Of a DNA stretch of 64,000 nt, positions 42,701 to 50,226 are shown piece by piece. The notes beneath the pieces are model-generated. The model was not told the origin of the DNA, did no database searches, and saw only the letters and a list, made by a program, of their open reading frames with translations. Made by a program: the position numbers and the translations under genes. The stretch covers positions 241,219 to 305,218 of the forward strand of contig NZ_QVAI01000007.1 in the NCBI RefSeq assembly GCF_003427025.1, in the 5' to 3' direction. Origin of the DNA: Jiangella endophytica (GTDB taxonomy: Bacteria > Actinomycetota > Actinomycetes > Jiangellales > Jiangellaceae). Within the stretch, counting starts at the first letter, position 1, and the number at the start of each line of letters is the position of its first letter.

Positions 42701-44420
42701 CGGCCACGACACCGCCGACGTCGGCCGCCGTGCCGCTGACCGTCACCGTGCTGCCGTTGCCCAGCTGGGCGCCGGCCGCGGGCGCGGTGATGGTGGCGGT
42801 CGGTGCCGTGGTGTCGGTGGACTTGGTGGCCGCGGTCAGCGTCGGGTCGAGCGTGACCGGCTGGGCGTTCATGTCGGCCAGCAGGTTCACCGTCGCCTGC
42901 CGCATCCGCCGGTCCGCCGGCGGGCCGTTGCCGTCGTGGACGGCGTCCAGGCCCCAGGTCCACTGCACCGAGCCGGCCGAGAACACCAGCGCACCGCTGG
43001 ACGCCTTGTACAGCGTGATGTGGTGCGTGGTGGTGCCGGGGGCGACGCGGTTGCCGAAGTCCTGCAGGTACTCCGTGACAGGCCCGACGGTGGTCGACAT
43101 GCGGATGAGGCCGGGCGGCCGGAACCCGTTGTCGAGGTCCTCGTTCGACTCGTAGCCGACCGTGCTGGGCGCCAGCTCCGCCTTGGATCCCGATGGGAGC
43201 GTGTTGAGCCCGGTGTTGCGCCACATGCGCAACTTGCCCTCGGCCGAGGACACCGTGACCGGGAGGTCGGAGTAGTTGACCATGTACGCCGTGCCGGTGA
43301 CGGCGTTCTCCGGGACGCCGGCCCCGGCCGACTGCGGCGCGAATCGCGGGTCACGCCAGGTGCCGGTCCACTCCGAGGCCGGGTCGATCTTGGCGTTGCC
43401 CCAGGTCTCCTTGTACGACACCAGGGTCCGGTAGTTCGTGGCCGGCCCGGCGATCGACGGCTCCCAGCGGGTCCGCCAGTACATCTCGTTGCCGCTGAGG
43501 AACGCCAGGTTGACCCCCGCGTTGCGGGCCGCCTCGACATTCGTCCGCTGCCGGCCGGACCAGTACTCGTCGTGGCCGACGGACAGGAAGGTGTCGTGGT
43601 TGGTCAGCAGGTTGCCGCGCCGGTCGGTGTCGACGCCGGCGATGTAGCTGACGTCGTAGCCGTTCTGCTCGAGGAACCTGACCATCGGGTACTCGGCGCC
43701 GAAGTAGAAGTCGCGCTTCTCGACGCCGGCGCGGGTGGCGAAGGGCCGGTTGTAGCTGATCTTGTACGCGCGGCCGTTGGCGGCGCCGCGGTAGAAGTCG
43801 GACCCGCCGTAGGCGTTGTACGCGTGCCAGGTGGTGTCGGAGGTCTGGAAGACGATGTCCGACGTGCTGGCGTCGTTGCGCACGATGAACGTGATGTGGC
43901 TCGTGTCGCGGTTGTCCGTGCGGGTCAGCTTGGCGATGTAGACGCCCGACACCGCGTTCGACGGCACGTTCCACGACGCCGAGACCGCCCAGTTGCCGCA
44001 GTCGTAGAGCTCGGTCGTCACGTCGCTCATGCACTGAGGCTGGTTCTGCGGCAGCGTGGCGGACGGCGTCACACTCGCGATCTTGCGGGCGCCGTCGCCG
44101 CCGTAATAGCCGGTGCGATAGATGTCGATCGTGTACGCCCGCGCATTGGTGTCGATCTTGAAGTCGATCCGATTGCCCACGTTGACACTGATGTCGGTGG
44201 CGAATCCCTGGATGCTCTCGTCACCGGCACCGTCGATTTCCCATTCATCGGGATCGGCGCCCGGTTTCGAGTTCTCGCAGACGATCGGATTGCTGCCGGC
44301 GCCACACGGATCGACGGCGGCATTCGCCGCCACGGGTACCAGAGCAGTGGCCGCGAGCGCGACCAGAGACAGCCATACAACGGTCCATCGGGAAATGGAC
44401 GCAGAACGGTGCACCCGCAT
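39717..44420 (-). CDS. Giant secreted protein: N,N-dimethylformamidase-like domain plus four Ig/DUF4082 modules
   Basis: 1567 residues; the ATG at 44420 follows a G-run and starts a signal peptide (about 1-35, ending AANA). Residues about 60-540 resemble the large subunit of N,N-dimethylformamidase (TIDIYRTGYYGGDGARKI, FLSVGHDEYWSGRQRTNVEAARNAGVNLAFLSGNEMYWRTRWE). After an Ig domain (TAPTATITAPAAGAQL) there are four DUF4082 modules beginning near 630, 895, 1155 and 1410. Each opens with a CPC(S/T)(I/L) Cys pair and contains VRFYKG..NTGTH and YTxSY..GRYA signatures. Big-5-like Ig repeats separate them. A related DUF4082 domain occurs in the 18.1 kb gene. Likely a surface carbohydrate-binding or matrix protein; amidase activity is not established. 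It probably heads the nucleotide-sugar operon. Confidence 0.83.
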   Translation of the reverse strand: MRVHRSASISRWTVVWLSLVALAATALVPVAANAAVDPCGAGSNPIVCENSKPGADPDEWEIDGAGDESIQGFATDISVNVGNRIDFKIDTNARAYTIDIYRTGYYGGDGARKIASVTPSATLPQNQPQCMSDVTTELYDCGNWAVSASWNVPSNAVSGVYIAKLTRTDNRDTSHITFIVRNDASTSDIVFQTSDTTWHAYNAYGGSDFYRGAANGRAYKISYNRPFATRAGVEKRDFYFGAEYPMVRFLEQNGYDVSYIAGVDTDRRGNLLTNHDTFLSVGHDEYWSGRQRTNVEAARNAGVNLAFLSGNEMYWRTRWEPSIAGPATNYRTLVSYKETWGNAKIDPASEWTGTWRDPRFAPQSAGAGVPENAVTGTAYMVNYSDLPVTVSSAEGKLRMWRNTGLNTLPSGSKAELAPSTVGYESNEDLDNGFRPPGLIRMSTTVGPVTEYLQDFGNRVAPGTTTHHITLYKASSGALVFSAGSVQWTWGLDAVHDGNGPPADRRMRQATVNLLADMNAQPVTLDPTLTAATKSTDTTAPTATITAPAAGAQLGNGSTVTVSGTAADVGGVVAGVEVSTDGGATWHPANGTTSWSYSYLQHGAGAGDLRARAIDDSANIGAATTRAVQVGCPCSIFGTTTPPIPSTDDGSAVELGLRFTPTTDGYVTGVRFYKGQGNTGTHVGTLWSSTGASMGSVTFTNESASGWQIARFPRPVAVTAGQTYVVSYLAPAGRYASAPYAFSSRSLEAAPLRVAGGFGAAPGGVFGVPGTFPQESWNNTNYFVDVEFALVDNSPLTVFNQSPLAGANSVPQNATITAAFSKNVTASSVAVRVEDSLGNRVAGSTSYNAATRTVSFDPTADLQGFVNYTVTVTANEAVAEGGTWSFRTARPPSAPGACPCTLFDEVDVPGVLEINDPDPVTLGVRFSSTRDGVVTGVRFYKGPNNTGTHVGSLWGPDGAQLGSVTFTNESGSGWQEATFAQPIPIVKDAQYTVAYRAPNGRYSATLNAFTSQGVNRPPLSAPVRAGAYTYTTGFPKESWTSNYMVDVVFEAVPTVPTVTQQVPANASVGVPTDTNVGVTYTAPLDTTGTLTVTPAGGSAVAGTTTRSADGLTVTFDPTSALVAGTTYTARHSGARTVEGATVPAATWTFTTAAADGSCPCTLFGSAVPTTPSAPDSAPVELGTAFTPSRDGQVTAVRFYKGQGNTGTHTGSLWNSAGERIAQVTFTNETAVGWQTATFAQPVNVQAGTTYIVSYFAPRGRYAADGGFFVNPRTQGPLTAPATDNGRYRYDGGFPQFSYDRTNYYVDVVFMPSAMMVTGKTPADGATAVAVTTTVRGVLDASITGSPTMALSGPGGAIAGQSSYASGTRTVTFTPSAALPYQTELTAVISVGGTAVRDGTWKFTTAAAPPGADGCPCSIWSATDTPASANWNDPDAVQVGVRVTPAANGVITGIRFYKGPQNTGTHTGYLWSSSGQKLGEATFTGETASGWQTVQFATPVPVTAGQTYTASYYTSVGRYAVSSSGLATSITRGPLTVPANGGAYVYGTGFPSGTAAHNYWVDVIYRSGS

Positions 44421-44539
44421 TTCTCGGCCCCCCCGGGCGAATCACCAACGCGAGACGTAGCCCCCCACGTCACGCGAATCGGAACGAGCATAGCCGCGAT
44501 GGGACATTCCCGCATCCCTCGGCGGCGATCTTGCTCTCC

Positions 44540-44557
44540 GGCCCCCTGCTCGGGGCC
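44540..44557 (-). terminator. Possible hairpin terminator after cysN
   Basis: GGCCCC (44540-44545) pairs with GGGGCC (44552-44557) around a six-base loop, starting five bases beyond the cysN stop on the minus strand. The stem is short but all G-C. There is no T-tract. Confidence 0.4.
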
Positions 44558-44562
44558 CGGCG

Positions 44563-45813
44563 TCAGCTGGCCGAGGTGATCATTCCGGCGCCCACGGTGC
44601 GGTTCGTGGCCTCGTCGATGAGGATGAACCCGCCGGTCTGCCGGTTGCGGCGGTACTCGTCGGCGAGCAGCGGCACGGTGGTGCGCAGCCGCACCCGGCC
44701 GATGTCGTTGAGCCCGAGCTGCGTGGCGCTGTCGTCGCGGTGCAGCGAGTTGACGTCGAGGCGGTACTGCAGCTCCTTGACCAACGCCCGCGCCGAACGC
44801 GTCGTGTGCTTGATCGCCAGCTTCTGGCCCGGCGCCAGCGGCGTCTCGGCCATCCAGCAGACCATCGCGTCGATGTCCTGGGCGACCGCCGGCCGGTTGT
44901 GCGGCCGGCAGATCATGTCGCCGCGGGAGATGTCGAGCTCGTCCTCGAGCCGGACGGTCACCGCCATCGGCGCGAACGCCTCGCCGACCGGGCCGTCGGC
45001 GGTGTCGATGCCGGCGATGCGGGTGGTGAACCCGCTCGGCAGCACCATGACCTCGTCGCCGGCCTTCAGGACGCCGCCGGCCACCTGGCCGGCGTAGGCG
45101 CGGTAGTCGGTGCGCTGCAGCGACTGCGGCCGGATGACGTACTGCACCGGGAACCGGACGTCGACGAGGTTGCGGTCGCTGGCGATGTGCACGTGCTCGA
45201 GGTGGTGCAGCAGCGACGGCCCCTCGTACCACGGCATGTTCGGCGATCGGCTGACGATGTTGTCGCCGTGCAGCGCGGAGATCGGGACGACGGTGAGATC
45301 GGGGACGTCGAGCTTGGTGGCGAACGAGGAGAACTCGCGCTCGATGTCCTCGAACACCTCCTGCGACCAGTCGACGAGATCCATCTTGTTCACCGCGAGC
45401 ACGAGGTGCGGCACCCGCAGCAGCGACACCAGGAACGCGTGCCGGCGGCTCTGCTCGACCATCCCCTTGCGGGCGTCGACCAGCACGATCGCGAGGTCGG
45501 CCGTCGAGGCGCCGGTGACCATGTTGCGGGTGTACTGGATGTGCCCCGGGGTGTCGGCGATGATGAACTTGCGCCGCGGCGTGGCGAAGTAGCGGTAGGC
45601 CACGTCGATGGTGATGCCCTGCTCGCGCTCGGCGCGCAGGCCGTCGGTCAGCAGCGACAGGTCGGTGTACTCGTCGCCGCGTTGCTGGCTGGTGCGCTCG
45701 ACGCTTTCGAGCTGGTCGGTGAAGATCGCCTTCGAGTCGAACAGCAGCCGCCCGATCAGCGTGCTCTTGCCGTCGTCGACGGAGCCGGCGGTGGCGAACC
45801 TGAGCAGATCCAT
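44563..45813 (-). CDS. cysN: Sulfate adenylyltransferase subunit 1 (GTPase)
   Basis: 416 residues. It hydrolyses GTP to drive formation of adenylyl sulfate from ATP and sulfate by CysD. GTPase motifs: AGSVDDGKSTLIGRLLFD (G1, about 9-26), GITIDVAYRYF (switch I), DTPGHIQYTRNMVTGAS (G3) and NKMDLVD (G4). The beta-barrel domains follow (FPVQYVIRPQ, YAGQVAGGVLKAGDEVMVLPSG). Unlike many actinobacterial and proteobacterial forms it ends without a fused APS-kinase (CysC) domain. It starts one base after the cysD stop, so the pair is one transcript. Confidence 0.95.
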   Translation of the reverse strand: MDLLRFATAGSVDDGKSTLIGRLLFDSKAIFTDQLESVERTSQQRGDEYTDLSLLTDGLRAEREQGITIDVAYRYFATPRRKFIIADTPGHIQYTRNMVTGASTADLAIVLVDARKGMVEQSRRHAFLVSLLRVPHLVLAVNKMDLVDWSQEVFEDIEREFSSFATKLDVPDLTVVPISALHGDNIVSRSPNMPWYEGPSLLHHLEHVHIASDRNLVDVRFPVQYVIRPQSLQRTDYRAYAGQVAGGVLKAGDEVMVLPSGFTTRIAGIDTADGPVGEAFAPMAVTVRLEDELDISRGDMICRPHNRPAVAQDIDAMVCWMAETPLAPGQKLAIKHTTRSARALVKELQYRLDVNSLHRDDSATQLGLNDIGRVRLRTTVPLLADEYRRNRQTGGFILIDEATNRTVGAGMITSAS

Positions 45814-45814
45814 C

Positions 45815-46723
45815 TCAGAAGTAGCCTTCCTTCTTCCGGTCCTCCATCGCGGCCTCGCTGACGCGGTCGTCGCCCCGGGTGGCGCCGCGCTCGGTGAGCC
45901 GGGTGGCGGCGATCTCCTCGATCACCTTCTCGACGGTGTCGGCGTCGGAGCGCACCGCCGCGGTCAGCGACGCGTCGCCGACGGTGCGGTAGCGGACCGT
46001 CGTCACGAACGTCGTCTCGCCCTCACGCGGCCGGCAGAACTCGTTGTTCGCGAACAGCATGCCGTCGCGCTCGAACACCTCGCGCTCGTGCGCGTAGTAG
46101 ATCGACGGGACGGCGATCTCCTCGCGCTGGATGTAGTGCCAGACGTCGAGCTCGGTCCAGTTCGACAGCGGGAAGACCCGGATGCTCTCGCCCAGGTGGA
46201 TGCGGCCGTTGTACAGGTTCCACAGCTCCGGGCGCTGGTTCTTCGGGTCCCACTGGCCGAAGTCGTCGCGGAAGGAGAACACCCGCTCCTTGGCCCGCGC
46301 CTTCTCCTCGTCGCGGCGGGCGCCGCCGAACAGCGCGGTGAAGCGGTGCTTCTCGACCGCCTCGAGCAGCACCGGCGTCTGGATGCGGTTGCGCGACCCG
46401 TTCGGCTCCTCGGCCACCAGCCCGCGCTCGATGGCGTCCGGCACCGACGCGACGACGAGGTTGACCCCCAGCTCGGCGACCCGGCGGTCGCGGAACTCCA
46501 GCACCTCGGGGAAGTTGTGCCCGGTGTCGACGTGCATGACGGGGAACGGCATGGGCGCCGGCCAGAACGCCTTCTCGGCCAGCCGCAGCATGACGATGGA
46601 GTCCTTGCCGCCGGAGAACAGCAGCACCGGACGCTCCAGCTCGGCCGCCACCTCGCGGAAGATGTGCACCGCTTCAGCCTCGAGGTAGTCGAGCTGCGAG
46701 AGCTGGTACTCGTGGATGGTCAT
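45815..46723 (-). CDS. cysD: Sulfate adenylyltransferase subunit 2
   Basis: 302 residues from the ATG at 46723. Catalytic subunit making adenylyl sulfate. The PP-loop is [15 protein letters not shown] (about residues 36-50), followed by [17 protein letters not shown] and the long conserved [39 protein letters not shown] and [18 protein letters not shown]. It ends in the canonical KKEGYF. It overlaps the stop of the upstream phosphatase gene by four bases. Confidence 0.97.
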   Translation of the reverse strand: MTIHEYQLSQLDYLEAEAVHIFREVAAELERPVLLFSGGKDSIVMLRLAEKAFWPAPMPFPVMHVDTGHNFPEVLEFRDRRVAELGVNLVVASVPDAIERGLVAEEPNGSRNRIQTPVLLEAVEKHRFTALFGGARRDEEKARAKERVFSFRDDFGQWDPKNQRPELWNLYNGRIHLGESIRVFPLSNWTELDVWHYIQREEIAVPSIYYAHEREVFERDGMLFANNEFCRPREGETTFVTTVRYRTVGDASLTAAVRSDADTVEKVIEEIAATRLTERGATRGDDRVSEAAMEDRKKEGYF

Positions 46724-47478
46724 GCTGACCTCGCGGGTTCGGCGACGGCCGTCAGGAGCGCGTCGGCGAGCTCCGGGCGGGCGACGAGCAGGTCGGGCAG
46801 GTACGGGTCGGCCTGGTTGTACCGCAGCGGCGAGCCGTCGAGCCGGCTGGCGTGCAGCCCGGCGGCGCGGGCGACGGCCACCGGCGCGGCGGAGTCCCAC
46901 TCGTACTGGCCGCCGGCGTGGACGTAGGCGTCGGCCTCGCCCCGCACGACCGCGCCGACCTTGAACCCGGCCGAGCCGATCGGGACCAGCTCGGCGCCGA
47001 GGGCGTCGGCGGCGCGCAGCGCGGCGGCCGGCGGACGGCTGCGGCTGACGGCGATCCGCGGCGCCGCGCCGGGAGCGGCGGCAGGGACGACGGCGGCGGG
47101 GTCGCTGGCCAGCGTGGTGTCGATGCCTGGCAGCGCGACGGCGCCGGCGGCCAGCTCGCCGTCGACCCAGAGCGCTACGTGCACCGCCCAGTCGTCACGG
47201 CCGTCGCCGAACTCGCGGGTGCCGTCGAGCGGGTCGATGATCCAGACTCGCGGCGCGGCCAGCCGGTCGGCGGTGTCGGGCGCCTCCTCGCTGAGGACGG
47301 CGTCGCCGGGACGGTGCTCGGCCAGCGCGGCGGCCAGGAATCGCTGGGCTGCGCGATCGCCCGCATCGCGCAGGGCCTGAGTACCCGTGGCCGGATCGTG
47401 GTCGCGGCGCAGCGCGAGCAGCAGCACGCCCGCCTCGGTGGCGAGGCGGGCGGCCAGGTTCGCGTCAGTGGATGCCAC
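46720..47478 (-). CDS. cysQ: 3'(2'),5'-bisphosphate nucleotidase, CysQ-like
   Basis: 252 residues from the GTG at 47478, which follows GAGGAG. This inositol-monophosphatase-fold enzyme removes the 3' phosphate from PAP, a by-product of sulfonation. Metal-binding motifs are intact: LSEEAPD (about 65), [12 protein letters not shown] (about 80) and [16 protein letters not shown] (about 195). It leads the operon cysQ-cysD-cysN. PAP arises from PAPS-using enzymes, none of which is visible here. Confidence 0.92.
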   Translation of the reverse strand: MASTDANLAARLATEAGVLLLALRRDHDPATGTQALRDAGDRAAQRFLAAALAEHRPGDAVLSEEAPDTADRLAAPRVWIIDPLDGTREFGDGRDDWAVHVALWVDGELAAGAVALPGIDTTLASDPAAVVPAAAPGAAPRIAVSRSRPPAAALRAADALGAELVPIGSAGFKVGAVVRGEADAYVHAGGQYEWDSAAPVAVARAAGLHASRLDGSPLRYNQADPYLPDLLVARPELADALLTAVAEPARSA

Positions 47479-47577
47479 GGAACTCCTCGAAGCCGGTCTC
47501 GAACGCCCCAGCCTAGGGCGAACCGGCTCCGGCACACGCGCTCGCCCATTATCCGAGACGTTGCGTCCAGCATCCGG

Positions 47578-47970
47578 TCAGGCCACCAGCGCGCACTCAC
47601 CGAAGGTCAGGCAGCCGCAGCCGGCACACGCACTGAACACCTCCCGACGCCGCTCCAGCGCCGCGATGCGCTCGTCGATCGCCCTGCCCCAGCACTGCGC
47701 CGCGCGGGCCCAGAACTCCGGCGTCGGCGCCGCACCCTCGGGCAGGAATCCCAGTACGCCGCCGATCTCGGCCAGCGGGATGCCGACCTGCTGCGATGCC
47801 CGGATGAACGCCACCTGCCGCAGCATCGCCTCGGCGTAGCGCCGCTGGTTGCCGGTCGTGCGACGGCTGCGGAGCAGGCCGTGCCGCTCGTAGTAGCGCA
47901 GCGTGGAGGCCGGCACGCCGCTGCGTTCGGCCAGTTCGCCGATGGTCAGCTCGATCGGGGCGCGCGACAT
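47578..47970 (-). CDS. soxR: SoxR-type redox-sensing MerR regulator
   Basis: 130 residues. MerR helix-turn-helix LTIGELAERSGVPASTLRYYERHGLLRSRRTTGNQRRY, coiled coil DERIAALERRREV, and the C-terminal cluster motif CAGCGCLTFGEC, which fits the CX2CXCX5C [2Fe-2S] pattern of SoxR exactly. It should activate its target when the cluster is oxidised by redox-cycling compounds. The target is probably the divergent NAD(P)-binding protein gene; a dyad lies between them. Confidence 0.93.
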   Translation of the reverse strand: MSRAPIELTIGELAERSGVPASTLRYYERHGLLRSRRTTGNQRRYAEAMLRQVAFIRASQQVGIPLAEIGGVLGFLPEGAAPTPEFWARAAQCWGRAIDERIAALERRREVFSACAGCGCLTFGECALVA

Positions 47971-47988
47971 GCCGTCCACCGTAGCTTG

Positions 47989-48008
47989 ACCTGAACCATG
48001 GTTGAAGT
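47989..48008. promoter_or_regulatory. Probable SoxR box
   Basis: ACCTGAACCATGGTTGAAGT is an imperfect dyad centred on CCATGG (18 of 20 positions follow the arms after allowing two mismatched pairs per side). It lies 18 bases upstream of soxR and 14 bases upstream of the divergent gene start, where SoxR boxes sit inside the target promoter. Confidence 0.6.
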
Positions 48009-48022
48009 CTGAGCCTGAGGGC

Positions 48023-49270
48023 ATGGACACCACGAACGACACCACCCTCGTCATCGGCGCCACCGGCAACGTCGGCCGCCACGTCGTCCGCACGCTCGCC
48101 GGCCGCGGCCACCCGGTCCGGGCGCTCGCCCGCGATCCCGAGCGTGCCCGCGCGAGCCTGCCCTCCAGCGTCGACGTCGTCGCCGGCGACCTCACCCGCC
48201 CGGAGACCCTCACCAAAGCGCTGGACGGCGTCGGTCCCGTCTTCCTGCTCTGGCCGTTCTTCTCCGCCGAGCACGCGCCGGCAGTCGCGACCGTCCTCGC
48301 CGCCCGCCCCCGCCACGTCGTCTACCTGTCCGCCGCGAACGTCCGCGACGACCGGGAGCCGAGCGTCAACGGCGTGTGGGGCGAAGTCGAGCACGCGCTG
48401 CGGACCGCCGGCGTCGGATGGACCATGCTCCGGGCCGGTGGGTTCGCGACCAACACGCTGGAATGGGCCGACCTCGCGCACACCGGCGTGGTGCGCGGCC
48501 CGTACGGCGCCGCCGCGCGGTCGCTGGTCCACGAGCGCGACCTCGCGGACGTCGCCGTCCAGGCGCTCACCGACCCGGCCGGGCACGCCGGCGCGGCGCA
48601 CGTGCTCACCGGACCGGACTCCGTCACCATGGCCGAGCAGGCGCGGCTCATCGGTGAGGCGATCGGCCACCCGGTCCGCTGGGTGGACCAGCCGGTCGAC
48701 GAGGCCCGCGACGACCTGGCGGCGCGGTTGGGCGATCGCGCGTTCGCGGAGAACGCGATCGCGTACTGGGCCACGCTGGCCGAACACCCGGAGCCGGTGA
48801 CGGACACCGTCGAGCGGCTCACCGGCCGCCCGGCCCGGTCCTACCGGGACTGGGCCGTCGACCACGCCGCCGACTTCCTGCCCGCGGCCCGCGTCCGGAG
48901 GGTCGCCGACGAGTACGTCACGCTGATGCGGGCCGGCCGGCTGGACGAGGTCGCGGCGCTGCTGGCGCCGAACGTCGTGCGGGTCGCGCCGATGGAGACC
49001 GGCGGCGACCCGGTCGAGCGGCGCGGCACGGCGGAGATCGTCGAGAACGCCGACCGGCTGCTCGCCGACATCGAGCTCCACGCCGTCACCGTCGACGGGC
49101 CGTTCCCGGCCGACGGCCGGTTCGCCGCCCGGTTCCGGTTCGACCAGACGCACACCCCGACCGGCACCCGGTCCAGCACCACGAAGCTGTCGCTCTACAC
49201 CGTCGCCGACGGGCTGATCGTCCGCGAGGAGGTCTTCTACTACGACGCTCCGCAGGCGTCGACCGGCTGA
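48023..49270 (+). CDS. NmrA-like NAD(P)-binding protein fused to a SnoaL/NTF2-like domain
   Basis: 415 residues from the ATG at 48023. Residues about 5-270 are an atypical SDR of the NmrA/azoreductase group: TLVIGATGNVGRHVVRTLAGRGHPVRALARDPERA, VVYLSAANVRDD, GWTMLRAGGFATNTLEW and HVLTGPDSVTMAEQARLIGEAIG. Residues about 290-415 are a NTF2/SnoaL-like cone (VADEYVTLMRAGRLDEVAALLAPNVVRVAP, ARFRFDQTHTPTG). Stand-alone NmrA genes are common; the fusion is less so. Its placement opposite soxR suggests a quinone- or redox-drug-handling role. Confidence 0.87.
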   Translation: MDTTNDTTLVIGATGNVGRHVVRTLAGRGHPVRALARDPERARASLPSSVDVVAGDLTRPETLTKALDGVGPVFLLWPFFSAEHAPAVATVLAARPRHVVYLSAANVRDDREPSVNGVWGEVEHALRTAGVGWTMLRAGGFATNTLEWADLAHTGVVRGPYGAAARSLVHERDLADVAVQALTDPAGHAGAAHVLTGPDSVTMAEQARLIGEAIGHPVRWVDQPVDEARDDLAARLGDRAFAENAIAYWATLAEHPEPVTDTVERLTGRPARSYRDWAVDHAADFLPAARVRRVADEYVTLMRAGRLDEVAALLAPNVVRVAPMETGGDPVERRGTAEIVENADRLLADIELHAVTVDGPFPADGRFAARFRFDQTHTPTGTRSSTTKLSLYTVADGLIVREEVFYYDAPQASTG

Positions 49271-49271
49271 G

Positions 49272-50153
49272 TCACTCGATGCCCAGGACACTCGGCGCCG
49301 CCGCCGTCAGCGCCTCCCGCCACGGCCGCAACGGCGCGAGCCCGAACGCCGTCCACCGCTCCTGCGACAGCACCGGGTGGGCGGGTCGCGGCACGATCCT
49401 CGGCAGCTCGCGCGCCGAGATCGGCCGCACCCGCTCGGGGTCCAGCCCCAGCTCGGCGAAGACCGCGCGGGCCAGCCCGAACCAGGTGGTGGCGCCGGAG
49501 TTCACGGCATGCAGGACGCCGGACGCGCCGGGCGTCCGGCCGAGGTCGACGATCCGGTCGGCGACGTCCATGGTCCACGTCGGCTGCCCCCACTGGTCGT
49601 CGATGACGTCGCAGAACTCCTGCTCGGCGGTCGCGGCCGCGATCGTCCTGACGAAGTTGCGGCCGAACTCGCCGTACAGCCAGCCGGTGCGCAGCACGAC
49701 GCCGGTCTCCGGCAGCGTCTCGAGCACCGCCCGCTCGCCCTCGGCCATCGTCCGCCCGTACACGGTGGCCGGGGCGACCGGCGCGTCCTCCGCATACGGC
49801 TGCGCGGCGTCCCCGTCGAACACGTAGCTGGTCGAGACGTGGATCAGCCGCAGGTCCGCACGGGCGCAGGCCCGGGCGAGGTTGGCGGTGCCGTAGGCGT
49901 TGACGGCACGGGCGCCGGCCTCGTCGACCTCCGCCGCGTCGACGTCGACCCAGCTGTCGAGGTTCACGACGATCGCGCCGCTCTGCGCGCCGATGCGGGC
50001 GACCGTCGTCGCCGCGGCGTCGACGGCGTGCGCGTCGGTGAGATCGAGGACGGCGCGGGTCGCCGGGATGACCCGTTCGCGGACCGCTCGCAGCATGATC
50101 ACCAGGTCCCGGGCGAGCATGCCGTCAGCGCCGGTGACCAACCATGTCGCCAC
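49272..50153 (-). CDS. RmlD-like dTDP-sugar reductase homologue with altered active site
   Basis: 293 residues from the GTG at 50153, preceded by AGGGGAG. It has the RmlD plan: WLVTGADGMLARDLV, LDLTDAHAVDAA, AVNAYGTANLARACARADLRLIHVSTSYVFDGD, GVVLRTGWLYGEFGRNFVRTI and WGQPTWTMDVADRI. However, the catalytic YxxxK reads YGRTM, with Met for Lys, STDYVFDG has become STSYVFDG, and the usual N-C/A-A-Y-T strand reads NLDSWVDV. These changes are visible in the DNA and make normal reductase activity doubtful. It lies just after the priming sugar transferase gene. Confidence 0.85.
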   Translation of the reverse strand: MATWLVTGADGMLARDLVIMLRAVRERVIPATRAVLDLTDAHAVDAAATTVARIGAQSGAIVVNLDSWVDVDAAEVDEAGARAVNAYGTANLARACARADLRLIHVSTSYVFDGDAAQPYAEDAPVAPATVYGRTMAEGERAVLETLPETGVVLRTGWLYGEFGRNFVRTIAAATAEQEFCDVIDDQWGQPTWTMDVADRIVDLGRTPGASGVLHAVNSGATTWFGLARAVFAELGLDPERVRPISARELPRIVPRPAHPVLSQERWTAFGLAPLRPWREALTAAAPSVLGIE

Positions 50154-50177
50154 GCCGACTCCCCTCACAGGCGGTAC

Positions 50178-50213
50178 GAGCGGAGCCCCGGCCGCGTGGC
50201 CGGGGCTCCGCTC
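50178..50213 (-). terminator. Hairpin terminator after the priming sugar transferase gene
   Basis: A 16-bp stem (50178-50193 with 50198-50213) closes on a GCGT loop, 14 bases beyond the stop of the transferase gene and before the RmlD-like start. Confidence 0.7.
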
Positions 50214-50226
50214 CGCTGGCCGGAGG

